DNA of 64,000 bases from Pseudomonas sp. BGr12 (GCF_030272895.1 NZ_JALRNF010000017.1:1-64000); one strand, 5' to 3'; positions 26,197 through 37,672 are shown, counted from the stretch's first letter. The notes: generated from the letters alone by a model not told the origin. Translations and numbers: made by a program.

Positions 26197-26979
26197 GGCT
26201 GGCACCGCGAAGCGCCGCGGTGCGGGCAGGCCCAGCCCGGCCAGTTCTTCTTCATGAATCCGGAATGAACCTTCACGGTGCATCTGCTCGGTCGAGCGGG
26301 CCGCCCCCAGGCTCTGGCGGTACTCCCAGGCCAGGCGCTCCGGCGTCAGGCGATGGGAGCCGGGCACGTAGCTGAACGGGCCCTGGTCGTCGGCCACGTC
26401 ATCGAGGAACAGCCAGGCCTTGGCCGTCGGGTGGAAGGTGTCGGCATGCAGGCGGGTCTGCGGATCCTGCTCGGCAGTGGCCTCATCGATCACGATCGAC
26501 TGCAGCTGATAGGTGATGCCGCCGGTATTGGACGAGGCATAGGCGATCAGGTCGCGCACGCCCTGGTCGGCGACGAAGGCGGCGCTGGCCGGGTTGTGGT
26601 TGAGCACATCCTGGTCGAGGCTGACGCGCCGGGTCACGGCCTTGCCTTGGCGCATCTCCCAGCCTTGGCTGCGCAGCTCGCCCAGTTCGGCGCGCAGCGC
26701 GGCGAACTGTTCGGCGGGCAGGGCGTTCTCGCGGACGAAAAAGCCCTGTTCCTCGAAGCTTGCCAGCTCCGTCGCGTCTATCCGTGGCGCCAGTGCTCGA
26801 CGGCGCAGGCTGGCCATGGCCATGGCCAGTTGGCGGCGCTGCACATGCAGGCCCAGGGCGTTGAGCCGTGAGCTGCCGATTACCGGGTTGTTCTCGAATG
26901 ACTTGGCGTGAGTCAGCAACTGCAGGCAGTGCCAGGGCAATGCCGCGTAACGGCCCAGATCCTTCAATGATGCAGGCAT
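25936..26979 (-). CDS. Phytanoyl-CoA dioxygenase (PhyH)-family Fe(II)/2-oxoglutarate oxygenase
   Basis: A 347-residue member of the PhyH branch of Fe(II)/2-oxoglutarate dioxygenases, which usually hydroxylate acyl chains or small metabolites. The metal triad is likely H178 and D180 (RLHADTFHP) with H273 in DTSGFHARCP. The arginine of SHRVEIYASLR would bind 2-oxoglutarate. It is the last gene of the minus-strand lipid/capsule operon, 3 nt after the second kpsC-like gene, and converges on the PKS-oxoamine synthase operon. A hydroxylation of the PKS-derived chain is inferred from context. Its 3' end has been duplicated downstream. Confidence 0.85.
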   Translation of the reverse strand: MPASLKDLGRYAALPWHCLQLLTHAKSFENNPVIGSSRLNALGLHVQRRQLAMAMASLRRRALAPRIDATELASFEEQGFFVRENALPAEQFAALRAELGELRSQGWEMRQGKAVTRRVSLDQDVLNHNPASAAFVADQGVRDLIAYASSNTGGITYQLQSIVIDEATAEQDPQTRLHADTFHPTAKAWLFLDDVADDQGPFSYVPGSHRLTPERLAWEYRQSLGAARSTEQMHREGSFRIHEEELAGLGLPAPRRFAVPANTLVVADTSGFHARCPSLTPSHRVEIYASLRRNPFIPWRGAHLFALPWIANHHMRWDIRLKRLMGFDKRSHWRFIDRLNAYEKPWI

Positions 26980-26982
26980 GGT

Positions 26983-29105
<2,123 letters not shown>

Positions 29106-29109
<4 letters not shown>

Positions 29110-29684
29110 AGCGCAGGCTCCGCTCGCCGGTGCATGCTGCGCACAGGCGGAAAGGGCACCCAGCGCTTGCGCAGCAGGCGAAAGCCGTTGTGCAGGTAGA
29201 GGTTGCGGGCGCGCTGATTGTCCAGTGGTACTTCCAGGTGCACGTCCTTGAAACCACTCAGTGCAGCATGGGCGCAGCAGGCCTGCACCAGGGCCGAACC
29301 GACGCCCTGGTTACGCGCGCTCTTGTTCACCCGCAGCCCGTACAGCAGGAACGAGTAACGCCACTCGCGGTACTCACTCAGGCAGAACGCGGCAAAGCGC
29401 AGCCAGCCCTGGAACCGACCGAACTCTTCGACGAAGGGTTGCGCGCGCAGGGCGAAGGGGCCGCGCAGGTGATGCTTGAAGGCGACATAGCCCAGCGGCT
29501 GGTCTTCTTCGAAGGCCAGCAGTACCCGGTCCCAGTGAATGCTGTTGCCCAGCAGGCGCTGGCGGCAGGCGGTGTCGCCGAGGATGAAGGCCAGCGAGCC
29601 GCGGCCCTGGGTCACCACGCGCGACAGCGCCGGGTCGGCAGTGCGCTCTGGCGCCAGGCTCGAGCCGAGCACGATCTTCACCAC
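29106..29684 (-). CDS. GNAT-family N-acetyltransferase
   Basis: A GNAT-fold acyltransferase of about 192 residues. The acetyl-CoA-binding motif A is LRVNKSARNQGVGSALVQA (R/Q-x-x-G-x-G/A), followed by VPLDNQRARNLYLHNGFRLL, the typical motif B. The start is GTG 29684 (or GTG 29681), two bases after the preceding stop (TGA-GC-GTG). The much longer open frame upstream is the antisense-like shadow of that gene. Its stop overlaps the TTG start of the kpsC-like gene. GNATs acylate primary amines, so the free amine made by the oxoamine synthase is an attractive but unproven substrate. Confidence 0.8.
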
Positions 29685-29686
29685 GC

Positions 29687-31210
29687 TCAGGCGACCCCGG
29701 CGACGGCGGCGGGCGTGCGCAGGTCCCTGGCGCAGGCCAGCAGTCGGCTGGACAAGGCCTCGACCTTGAGCGGGCAAGGACTGGCGCCGGGCTGGCGACG
29801 GTTCGACCAGATCAGGTAGTCGGTATCGCCGGCCGGCGCACCGATGGCCTGGTAGACGTCGGGCAGGATCGGCACGTGATCGCCAAAGAAACACAGCAGC
29901 GCCTCGCGAGGATGGTCGAGCAAGGTCGCGCGCAGTTTGCCCAGCATGCAATCGGCGTTGGCGATATGGCGCAGGTAAGGGGCCAGGTCGTCCATGCCGG
30001 CCAGCAGCGGGCGCTCGAACCAGGTGGGAAGCTCGTCCGCTTCCACCTGCTCCAGATGCAGCGGGCCGTGGTTCTCCATGGTCACCGCATGGATGAACAG
30101 CGGCTGCTGGCGGGCCGGGTCCTGGAGCAGTTCGCGGATCTTGTCGGCCACGGCGCAATCGCCAATGAACGGCCCGGCTTTTTGCCCGGCGTTGAAGCTG
30201 CGCACATCGATGAATTCATCGAAGCCCAGTGCCGGCAGCACTTTGTTTCGACCATAGAAACTGCCGTCGTAAGGGTGGATGCAGATCGTGCGATAGCCCT
30301 GGGCCTTGAGGTGCGCGGCAATGCTTGGCAAGCCCTGGCGCGCCAGCACCCGATAGGGGTTGAAGCGATGCACGCCGAGGCGCTCGCCGGGGATGCCGGT
30401 GAGGTAGGCGAACTCGGTGCGGACCGTGTTGGCGCCCCACGCAGCCACCTGCAGTTTGCCCCGGGCCAGGGCTTCACCGGCCAGGCGGTCGTACTCGCCA
30501 AGCACGTCGGTCCTGACCCCGGGCCACAGCTCGCGGACATCGAAGAACGATTCGCTCTGCACCGACACCAGATCAGGCAGGGGCTTGCCTGCCGGGATTG
30601 CAACCGGGGCGGCGAACGGCGAACCCAGCGCGTTGCGGTCGACCTTGGTCCGGGCGGCCCAGAAGTAGCGCCACAGGCTGGCGGTCAGCCCCCAGCGGCG
30701 GACATCGGCCTCGGCATCGAAGCTCGGGGGCGCGCGGCGATGGCCGAGCTTCAGCATCAGCATGCCAGTCAGACCCAGCCACAACGCATCGAGGCGCGCG
30801 CCGGCCACCGGCAGCTCGAAGCTCAGCCCGGCCCACAGGTAGGCGATGAACCCGGCTGCCAGTGCGGCCGCCTTGCCGAAGCCGAAGAACGGCAGGTACA
30901 GGCGCGGAAAGCGCACCGCATCGCTGAAGTACTCGAAGTCGGCGCACACGAACGGCTCGCGCAGCGAATGGTACTTGGCGTTGCTGACCATCACGATCAG
31001 CAACCACACCAGCAGCACATTGACGCCGCTGAACAGCGGGCGCGCGGTCAGGCCGTAGAGCAGCGCCAGGCTGACGCACCAGGCGCCGGCGTGCAGCCAC
31101 CAGCAGCTCAAGGGGCGGCGCAGTGCCGGGCGGGGGGTCAGCAGACGTTCGATCAGCACGGTGAGCAGCAGGCCGAACACACCGACCTGGAGGATGGACA
31201 ATTCACTCAC
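29687..31210 (-). CDS. LTA synthase-like membrane phosphotransferase (sulfatase/alkaline phosphatase fold)
   Basis: 507 residues: five or so N-terminal membrane helices (about 1-150) and a periplasmic alkaline-phosphatase-fold domain. The probable nucleophile is T262 in GANTVRTEF, matching the NT..SEF motif of LtaS. HAVTMENHGPL and CFFGDHVPILP (about residue 442) supply metal ligands. LtaS/OpgB/EptA-like enzymes transfer phosphoglycerol or phosphoethanolamine from phospholipids. Its start overlaps the SDR stop by 8 nt, placing it firmly in the operon. It may add a phospho-head group to the lipid or to the capsule terminus outside the inner membrane; the donor is unknown. Confidence 0.83.
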   Translation of the reverse strand: MSELSILQVGVFGLLLTVLIERLLTPRPALRRPLSCWWLHAGAWCVSLALLYGLTARPLFSGVNVLLVWLLIVMVSNAKYHSLREPFVCADFEYFSDAVRFPRLYLPFFGFGKAAALAAGFIAYLWAGLSFELPVAGARLDALWLGLTGMLMLKLGHRRAPPSFDAEADVRRWGLTASLWRYFWAARTKVDRNALGSPFAAPVAIPAGKPLPDLVSVQSESFFDVRELWPGVRTDVLGEYDRLAGEALARGKLQVAAWGANTVRTEFAYLTGIPGERLGVHRFNPYRVLARQGLPSIAAHLKAQGYRTICIHPYDGSFYGRNKVLPALGFDEFIDVRSFNAGQKAGPFIGDCAVADKIRELLQDPARQQPLFIHAVTMENHGPLHLEQVEADELPTWFERPLLAGMDDLAPYLRHIANADCMLGKLRATLLDHPREALLCFFGDHVPILPDVYQAIGAPAGDTDYLIWSNRRQPGASPCPLKVEALSSRLLACARDLRTPAAVAGVA

Positions 31211-31979
31211 TGTAATTCAGACCACGCAGAATGAACGAAGAAAGGCGCTGTGGAATCACCCCCAGCAACCAGGTGCCCAGGTTCAGCGGGAAGGGGAAGC
31301 TGATGCGCGCCTGGTTGGCTGCCAGCCCGCGCTTGATGCGTCGGGCGGCCTTTTCGGCGGTCCACAGGAAGGGTTTGGGACCAGGCATTTCGAAGCACAT
31401 TTTCGATTCGACGTAGCCGGGCACGATCACGTTGAGCTTCACCCCTTGCGGGGCCAGCCAGTCGCGCATCGCTTCGCCATAGACACGGATCGCCGCCTTG
31501 CTGGCGCTGTAGGTGGGCGTGACCGGCAGGCCGCGCCAGCCCGCCAGCGAGCTGAACAGGGCGATCTGCCCGGCGCCGCGAGCGCGCATGGCCGGCAGCG
31601 CTGCGTCGACCGTGGCCAGCGCCGCGGTGACGTTGACGTCGAGCAGGGCGCGGCTGTCGTCCCAGCGCTCCGGTTCGCCATTGCTGCCCACCGCCGTGTT
31701 GAGTCCGGCGCCGACCAGTACCAGGTCCGGCTGCTCGGTCGCGCTGACCCGGCGCACCATCGCCCGCAAGGCCTCCAGGTCACGTACGTCCAGCGCTTCG
31801 AGCAACACCCGGGCGCCGAGGGCACGGCATTCGCTGGCCATCTCTTCCAGGCGTTCAAGGCGTCGGCCTTGCAGGATCAAGGTCACGCCCGGGGCGGCAT
31901 AGGCGGGCGCCAGGGCACCGCCGATGCCGCCGGTAGCGCCGGTGATAAGGATGCAGCGGGGCGTAGAGCGGTGAGTCAT
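31203..31979 (-). CDS. Short-chain dehydrogenase/reductase
   Basis: A classical SDR of 258 residues. It has the cofactor loop ITGATGGIGGAL with an arginine pair (LQGRRLERL) favouring NADPH, catalytic serine in ALFSSLAGWRG, and Y-x-x-x-K in YSASKAAI. ATG 31979 overlaps the KpsS-like stop by 4 nt (ATGA); the longer open frame is read-through from that gene. The length and C-terminal helix resemble 3-ketodihydrosphingosine reductases and related membrane-associated SDRs. A plausible substrate is the aminoketone released by the oxoamine synthase, giving an amino alcohol (inference). Confidence 0.85.
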   Translation of the reverse strand: MTHRSTPRCILITGATGGIGGALAPAYAAPGVTLILQGRRLERLEEMASECRALGARVLLEALDVRDLEALRAMVRRVSATEQPDLVLVGAGLNTAVGSNGEPERWDDSRALLDVNVTAALATVDAALPAMRARGAGQIALFSSLAGWRGLPVTPTYSASKAAIRVYGEAMRDWLAPQGVKLNVIVPGYVESKMCFEMPGPKPFLWTAEKAARRIKRGLAANQARISFPFPLNLGTWLLGVIPQRLSSFILRGLNYSE

Positions 31980-33292
31980 AGGTAGTTTTCGATTCTTGAT
32001 GTTTTTGCCAGCAACACGTCCAGGCAATTGGTCACGGCCATGTCGATGCCGCAGCGGGTATAGAAGCCGCCGTTGATCTGGGTGGTGTGGATGACGGTGT
32101 TGCGAAAGTGATGGAACAGGCCCATGTCCGGTGCTTGCGGGTGCTGCCAGAAATCGTCGAGGCTGCCTTGGTGGGTCAGCCCGGGCATGGCGTAGATCGG
32201 CTCGGCCAGGGTGAAGGTCGGGCGCTTGTGCAGCAGTGCCGAGGCACCGGCGGTGCTGTTGACCGTGATCATCCCGGCAATGTGCGACAGCAGCGTCGGC
32301 ATGTGCCCGCTGGCAAGGTAATCGACCCGGTCGCTGACCCCGTACTGCTGCGCCAGTGCCTGGGTAATGCGCTGGTAGTTGACCAGGCCCGGGCTCAGCG
32401 GATGGTTCTTCACCAGCAGTCGCGCGGCGCTCGGCGCATGGGCGGCGAACGAGGCGATGACATGGTCGATGACTTCGAACATGTTGGCGAAGGGCGAGTG
32501 ATCCTTGATCTGCGAATCGCTGTCCAGTTGCAGCGGCAGCAGGAAGGTCGGGCGCTTTTCCCGTGCCACTTCGGCCACCAGGGCATCGTCGCGACGTGCG
32601 GCCAGCAGCAGGCGCAGGCCCTGGCGGATGAAGCCGGCATACTCCTTGGCTGCGCTGTAGGGCGCATGGGTGCGGTAATGCGGGAAGCACAGTTTGTTCA
32701 GCGCGCCACCACTGTGGTAGAGCACGTCATGGGCGGCGCGGGCAGCGAAGGACAATTTGAACGGCGTGCCGTTGCCATAGCGCTCGATGTGCTTGCCGAC
32801 TTCGCGGTACCAGGCCGGGTCGCGTGGCAGCCGCGAGTTGTTGTTGACCCCGTCGCGCTCCAGGGTGATCCAGTAGGGGCGAAAGTAACCTTCTTCGAAC
32901 ACGTGCACGCGAATGCCCAGTTGCCGGGCCAGGGCCACGGCGGGGCGGTGCACCGGACGGCAGTCGCCGAACAGCACCACGTCGGTGATGCCAAGCTCGT
33001 CGAAGCGCTGGCGATAGAAGCCTTCCAGCTCGTCCGGGCGCGCCGAGAAGAGGCTGCGCGCACCCGAGCTGTAGAGCACGTCGCCAACGTTGAAGCCGAT
33101 CCGGTGCACACGCTGGTCGCGCGCGCGCAGGGCCTTGGCCAGCCGGTCGAAGAACGGCGAGCTGACCCCTTGCAAGAACAGAAAACTGTTGCGCCCGCAG
33201 GGTGGAAGAGGGCATTCCGGTGCCCGCGCTGTCAGCTTCTCGGGCGACGGATGCCCAGTAAACTGCTCAAGCGCTCTATCAAGTCCTGCCAT
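31976..33292 (-). CDS. kpsS: KpsS-like capsule biosynthesis protein (beta-Kdo transferase)
   Basis: A 438-residue single-module protein of the Capsule_synth family. In E. coli, KpsS adds the first beta-Kdo to lysophosphatidylglycerol. Landmarks are FLQGVSSPFFDRLAKALRARDQRVHRIGFNVGD, VVLFGDCRPVHRPAV, VHVFEEGYFRPYWITLE and ITVNSTAGASALLHKRPTF. ATG 33292 is preceded by GGAG at a suitable distance. It overlaps the kpsC stop by about 60 nt, unusually long, so a later start is possible. Here it sits with lipid-tailoring genes, and the acceptor may be a lipid other than lyso-PG. Confidence 0.87.
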   Translation of the reverse strand: MAGLDRALEQFTGHPSPEKLTARAPECPLPPCGRNSFLFLQGVSSPFFDRLAKALRARDQRVHRIGFNVGDVLYSSGARSLFSARPDELEGFYRQRFDELGITDVVLFGDCRPVHRPAVALARQLGIRVHVFEEGYFRPYWITLERDGVNNNSRLPRDPAWYREVGKHIERYGNGTPFKLSFAARAAHDVLYHSGGALNKLCFPHYRTHAPYSAAKEYAGFIRQGLRLLLAARRDDALVAEVAREKRPTFLLPLQLDSDSQIKDHSPFANMFEVIDHVIASFAAHAPSAARLLVKNHPLSPGLVNYQRITQALAQQYGVSDRVDYLASGHMPTLLSHIAGMITVNSTAGASALLHKRPTFTLAEPIYAMPGLTHQGSLDDFWQHPQAPDMGLFHHFRNTVIHTTQINGGFYTRCGIDMAVTNCLDVLLAKTSRIENYL

Positions 33293-35253
33293 CTGGATGT
33301 TGCTCCTGACTGCGGTAACGCGTGCCAATTCTGTAATTCGTAAAGGGTCTGTTCAGCCGTGGTGAAGCGATTGGTGATGCGGCTGACATAGGTGGGGTAC
33401 AACAGCAAGGTGCCTGCAACCAGTTCATCGAGGCTCAGCGTTCGTGAGCGCCTGGCCTGCACCTGCGGGTGAAGGTCGAGGTCGCGGGTCAGGCCCCAGC
33501 CGGCATAGAACGGCTGGCCGTAGGTGGTCACCGGGACACCGCGCAACAAGGCTTCGAAGCCGGACTGGGAAGTCAGCACATGGACCTCGTCGACACGCTC
33601 CAGCAACTGCTGGAACGGGCTGTCGCCAATGACCTCGTCGCACCACTGCACGGTCTGCGCTTCATCGGCACCTTGGGCGCGGGTGCCGGCCAGCACCTCC
33701 GGGTGCGGCTTGTACAGCAGCCAGGCATCCGGGTTGCGCTCACGCACGGCCTTGAGCAATTGCAGGTTGCTGCGGATGCGATGGGCGCCAAAGCGGATCG
33801 AGGCGTCGTCTTCCACCTGGCCGGTGACCAGGATCACCCGCTGCGCCTGTGGCGGTCGCTGCCAGGTGCTGCCGGGCAGGTTGTACTTGGTCAGGCCGGC
33901 GCGGCAGATGGCCAGGCGCAGGGCCCGGGCCCGCTCCAGCAGCGCCGGGTCGAAGGGTTCGCTGAGCAGGATGCGCTCCAGGCGCGAGGTACGCGTGGCG
34001 TCGTAGTAGATGCCCAGGTCGTCGACAACCCAGGACAGCGGACGGGCCTTGCCGGCACCCAGGCCGACCGAGCGCAGGAAGCCATCCTCGACCCGACTGA
34101 TCGCTTGCGGATGGCTTGCCAGTTCAGCATCGTGCTTGCAGCCCCAGGACACCACGGGCAGGCCCGGGCTCAGGGGCTGCTCGGGCTTGACGAAGTGGAT
34201 CGCGCTGCCCTCGAAGAACAACTTGACCAGCGGTTCCTTCCAGCGGCTGAAACCAAGCATCTGGATGGCGCTCGGCAGGGCGCTGCGATGGCGGCGTTGC
34301 AGGCCGAGCCAGTGCATCAGCATTTCCGGCTCGCAAGGCTGGCCGCGCTCGGGGCAGACATAGCGCGGGTAGCGCACCAGGCTGGCATGGATCAACTGCG
34401 CAAGGCTCGCCGGCTGGCGCCGCGACGGTGGCGGCAGACGGTCATCGGTCAGGCCCCAGCCGGCGTAGAACGGCATGCCCCAGGTGTGCACCGGCACATT
34501 CCACAGCAGCGCATCGAAGCCCAGTTGCGAGGTCATCACATAGACCGCGCGCATGTGCGGCAACAGTTCGGCCGGGTGCACATTGCGCGCCAGTACCTGC
34601 ACCCGCGGATGACCCGCCAGTGCCGCCAGGTCGAAATGCCCGCGCTTGCGCCCAGCCACCACGTCCGGGTGGACCTTGAGCAGCACGGTGCTGCTGGGGT
34701 AGCGGGCCAGGGCGGCATCGAGCATGGCCTTGAAATCGGCGGGCCCGGCCCCTTGCAGCGAGGCGTCGGCGCAGGTCTGGTCGGCCACCAGCACACAGTC
34801 GGCAGGCAGCTCCGGCGCTTCGATGCGCGCGTCGTTGTACTTGGAGACTCGCTGTTGTTGCCACAGCAGTTGCAGCGCCAGGGCGCGTTCGCTTTCGCTG
34901 GCCGTCAGTGGCGTGGCGATCAACTGCTCCAGGCGCGAGGGCGCACTGGCGTCGTAGTAGATGCCGAGATCATCGACGATCAGCGACAGCGGCGGATCGT
35001 CGGCGCCCAGGCCCACGGAGCGCAGGAAGCCGTCTTCGAGGGTCAGCACCGGTCGCTGGTTGCTGGCAGCCTCGGCCATGGCCTTGATCGCGCTGGGCTT
35101 GCGTCCCCAGGCCATCACCCAGTCGGCATCCTTCACATCGCGCACAGTACCGTTGTGCAGCGCGAAATCGGGCAGCAGCGAGGGCAGTGTGGCTATGCGT
35201 TGAGCGCCTTTGGAGAGGATCAGCAAACGCGGGCGGGGAGCAACATCATCCAT
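33232..35253 (-). CDS. kpsC: KpsC, dual-module beta-Kdo transferase
   Basis: The canonical KpsC: 673 residues with two modules. Module 1 carries LEDGFLRSVGLGADDPPLSLIVDDLGIYYDA (about residue 70) and FYAGWGLTDD (about 262). Module 2 carries VEDGFLRSVGLGAGKARPLSWVVDDLGIYYDA (about 386) and FYAGWGLTRD (about 580). It builds the alternating poly-beta-Kdo linker that joins capsule polymer to its lipid, at the cytoplasmic face. It starts 179 nt after the kinase-like gene and is followed by kpsS. The family identification is strong; linkage chemistry is taken from the E. coli and Neisseria homologues. Confidence 0.93.
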   Translation of the reverse strand: MDDVAPRPRLLILSKGAQRIATLPSLLPDFALHNGTVRDVKDADWVMAWGRKPSAIKAMAEAASNQRPVLTLEDGFLRSVGLGADDPPLSLIVDDLGIYYDASAPSRLEQLIATPLTASESERALALQLLWQQQRVSKYNDARIEAPELPADCVLVADQTCADASLQGAGPADFKAMLDAALARYPSSTVLLKVHPDVVAGRKRGHFDLAALAGHPRVQVLARNVHPAELLPHMRAVYVMTSQLGFDALLWNVPVHTWGMPFYAGWGLTDDRLPPPSRRQPASLAQLIHASLVRYPRYVCPERGQPCEPEMLMHWLGLQRRHRSALPSAIQMLGFSRWKEPLVKLFFEGSAIHFVKPEQPLSPGLPVVSWGCKHDAELASHPQAISRVEDGFLRSVGLGAGKARPLSWVVDDLGIYYDATRTSRLERILLSEPFDPALLERARALRLAICRAGLTKYNLPGSTWQRPPQAQRVILVTGQVEDDASIRFGAHRIRSNLQLLKAVRERNPDAWLLYKPHPEVLAGTRAQGADEAQTVQWCDEVIGDSPFQQLLERVDEVHVLTSQSGFEALLRGVPVTTYGQPFYAGWGLTRDLDLHPQVQARRSRTLSLDELVAGTLLLYPTYVSRITNRFTTAEQTLYELQNWHALPQSGATSRWQDLIERLSSLLGIRRPRS

Positions 35254-35432
35254 GAACGAGCAGCGAAAATCCGTTTAAGTGCGTGACTGCGCCAGGGCGG
35301 CTTCTGTGAAACAGGCCGAAGGAAAAAGTTGGCGCGCAAAGAGCCACATATCTTAACAATTGGCCGGCTGAATTTGTGGATAAAAATGTGCTCCAGATCA
35401 GATATTTCCTACATCTGGTTTGCGCGCCTTCT

Positions 35433-36473
35433 TCAGAGCAAGCCGAGCAGGTAGTCGTACTTCTGCCGTAGCAGCGGCATGCGCTGCTTTTCCTGATACT
35501 CGCTGATGGTCTCCGGGCGCAGGCAATGGAACAGCGCCGTGAGCAGGAACATGTAATCCAGGTTGCGCAGCGCCTCAACGCCATCGAAGTGCGCGGGCAG
35601 GGCAGCCTGGTAGGCTTCCAGGAACTGCGTCCGAGCGGTGAGGAACGCCGGCATGTCCTTGCGTCTGAACAGGCTGCCCAGATAAGCGCCGCCGTCGAAC
35701 CCCACCCGACCGACCTTGACTTCGCTCCAGTCGATCAACTGCAGCTGGCCCTTGTCGATGAACAGATTCTTGCGCAGGTAGTCCATGTGGCTGATACAGC
35801 GCGGGCTTTGCCAGGCGGCCGACTTCAGTCGGGTCAGAAGCGGTTCGAAGCCCTTGAAGGAGTCGGCCAGGCCAGCGAAGCGTTCGTCGCTGGCCGCCAG
35901 GCGCTGCAGTTCGGGCAGGCAGCGCGCATAGTTGAAACGCGGACGTAGCAGGAACCAGGGGCGGAAGAAGTCCATGCTCCAGAACAGCGCAGCCTTGTGC
36001 CAGGGCTGGTTGCTCAGGTAGCGGTGGCTGCGCTCTTCCAGCTCGGCAATGCCCAATGCCAGCTGCCCGGCAATGGCCTGCATGCGCGGCGGCTTGCCGC
36101 GTACAAATTCGGTGAAGATCAGGCTTTCCCAGGGGGTTTCGATGACCCCCAGACAGGCCGGGTAGTGGAAATGCTCGCTGCCGCGCAGCATGTCCTGGAT
36201 GCGGTGGAAGCGTGCTTCCTGACTGCCGATCAAGCCCAGCTTGCGGATGGACTTCTCCACCAGCTCGAACGGCTCTCCGGTGCAGGGGTCGAGCAGTCGA
36301 TGGTGGCGCACATAATTGACGAACGACGCGTTGGCGTTCAGGTCCTGGCTGGTGATGGTCAGGGGTTTGTCGCCCCAATGGGGCAACAGGGCGCGAAGGT
36401 GGTCTTCCAGGTGACCGTGTTGCCAGCGGTAAAGCGTTCTGCAGCCTTGCAGGGGGTGTAGGTCCATGTTCAT
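35433..36473 (-). CDS. APH/choline-kinase-fold phosphotransferase
   Basis: A 346-residue protein with the protein-kinase-like APH fold. The catalytic loop HMDYLRKNLFID and the metal motif QLIDWSEVKVG (H-x-D-x-x-x-x-N followed by I-D-W) are clear in the C-terminal half. The N-terminal lobe is divergent. Members phosphorylate aminoglycosides, choline, ethanolamine, sugars or lipid A heptose. As first gene of the minus-strand capsule/lipid operon (divergent from kpsF), it could phosphorylate an amino-alcohol, Kdo or another sugar. The substrate cannot be read from sequence. ATG 36473 is used; ATG 36467 two codons on is equivalent. Confidence 0.75.
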   Translation of the reverse strand: MNMDLHPLQGCRTLYRWQHGHLEDHLRALLPHWGDKPLTITSQDLNANASFVNYVRHHRLLDPCTGEPFELVEKSIRKLGLIGSQEARFHRIQDMLRGSEHFHYPACLGVIETPWESLIFTEFVRGKPPRMQAIAGQLALGIAELEERSHRYLSNQPWHKAALFWSMDFFRPWFLLRPRFNYARCLPELQRLAASDERFAGLADSFKGFEPLLTRLKSAAWQSPRCISHMDYLRKNLFIDKGQLQLIDWSEVKVGRVGFDGGAYLGSLFRRKDMPAFLTARTQFLEAYQAALPAHFDGVEALRNLDYMFLLTALFHCLRPETISEYQEKQRMPLLRQKYDYLLGLL

Positions 36474-36714
36474 AACTTCAACTTAGGCAAGCGCCGTACG
36501 TCTGATTTGTCGCGGTTTCGGTAATAATATGCTGCGTCATACAGCCCGGCGGCACAACGAAAAGTTTATCCCGATGGCCGTGGTTGACGGGGCGGGTGCG
36601 AAAAATACGTTTAAACTGCGACTCCGGCGGTAATGCGACTTTGCTAAATCTTGCAAAAACCTTAAAATTCGCCCTCGATTACCACGCTGTTTTTTCAAGG
36701 ACGAACGTCAAACG
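36474..36714. promoter_or_regulatory. Divergent promoter region of the kinase-kpsC operon and kpsF
   Basis: 241 nt between oppositely oriented capsule genes. An AT-rich stretch lies next to each start. AATAATATG near 36521-36530 could serve as a -10 box, and a second AT-rich patch lies at 36640-36690 before kpsF. No named operator is recognised. Confidence 0.4.
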
Positions 36715-37647
36715 ATGAATCACCTCGCTATTGCCAAAGAAGCCCTGATCGCTCAGGCCCAGGCTGTCACCCAGCTGTCCGACCGCCTGAATGGCGAATT
36801 CCAGCAGGCTGTCGAACTCATCCTCGGCTGCCAGGGACGCACCGTGGTGTGCGGCATGGGCAAATCCGGCCTGATCGGGCAAAAAATGGTGGCCACCTTC
36901 GCCTCCACCGGCACCCCGAGCTTCTTCCTGCACCCGGCCGAAGCCTTCCACGGCGACCTGGGCATGCTCAAACCCATCGATGTGCTAATCCTGATCAGCT
37001 ACAGCGGTGAGACCGAAGAGCTGATCAAACTGATCCCGAGCCTGAAGTCCTTCGGCAACAAGATCATCGCCATGACCGGCAACGGCAAGTCGACCCTGGC
37101 CAAGCATGCCGACATCTGGCTGGACATCTCGGTCGAGCGCGAAGTGTGCCCGAACAACCTGGCACCGACTACCTCGACCCTGGCCACGATGGCCATGGGC
37201 GATGCCCTGGCAGTGGCGCTGATCGAAGCCATCCAGTTCAAGCCGATGGACTTTGCCCGCTACCACCCCGGCGGCAGCCTGGGCCGCAAGCTGCTGACCC
37301 GCGTCAGCGACGTCATGCACTCGCCGGCACCAGTAGTAACCCCGACCACCAGCTTCCACGACTGCCTGCTGGTCATGACCCAGAGCCGTATGGGCCTGAC
37401 CGTGGTCATGGACCAGGGCACCCTGGTCGGTATCGTCACCGACGGCGACCTGCGCCGTGCCCTGCTGGAAGACGAAGGCATCATCCACGCGACCGTCGCC
37501 CAGTTCATGACGGCCAACCCGCATACCATCAAGGCCGATTCGCAGTTGTCGGAAGCTGAAGCCTACATGCTCGATAACAAGATCCGCGCCCTGGCGGTGA
37601 CCGATCAGAACAATGCGGTGGTAGGTGTAGTCGAGATTTTCGACTGA
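36715..37647 (+). CDS. kpsF: Arabinose-5-phosphate isomerase (capsule Kdo pathway)
   Basis: Converts ribulose-5-P to arabinose-5-P, the first committed step of Kdo synthesis. 310 residues: an SIS domain (CGMGKSGLIGQKMVATFASTGTPSFFLHPAEA with ISYSGETEEL) followed by two CBS domains from about residue 200 (VSDVMHSPAPVV, MTANPHTI). This is the standard KpsF/KdsD layout. It is the only plus-strand gene among the right-hand capsule genes and ends in a strong bidirectional terminator shared with kdsB-kdsC. A housekeeping kdsD is expected elsewhere, so this is named kpsF by context. Confidence 0.93.
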   Translation: MNHLAIAKEALIAQAQAVTQLSDRLNGEFQQAVELILGCQGRTVVCGMGKSGLIGQKMVATFASTGTPSFFLHPAEAFHGDLGMLKPIDVLILISYSGETEELIKLIPSLKSFGNKIIAMTGNGKSTLAKHADIWLDISVEREVCPNNLAPTTSTLATMAMGDALAVALIEAIQFKPMDFARYHPGGSLGRKLLTRVSDVMHSPAPVVTPTTSFHDCLLVMTQSRMGLTVVMDQGTLVGIVTDGDLRRALLEDEGIIHATVAQFMTANPHTIKADSQLSEAEAYMLDNKIRALAVTDQNNAVVGVVEIFD

Positions 37648-37672
37648 TCCTTCCGCCTGTGCATGAAGAATA

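Noticed and set aside
31203..32690. SDR gene extended to 495 codons
   Set aside because: The N-terminal half is the shadow of the kpsS-like gene in another frame. ATG 31979 overlaps the kpsS-like stop and begins the conserved SDR sequence.
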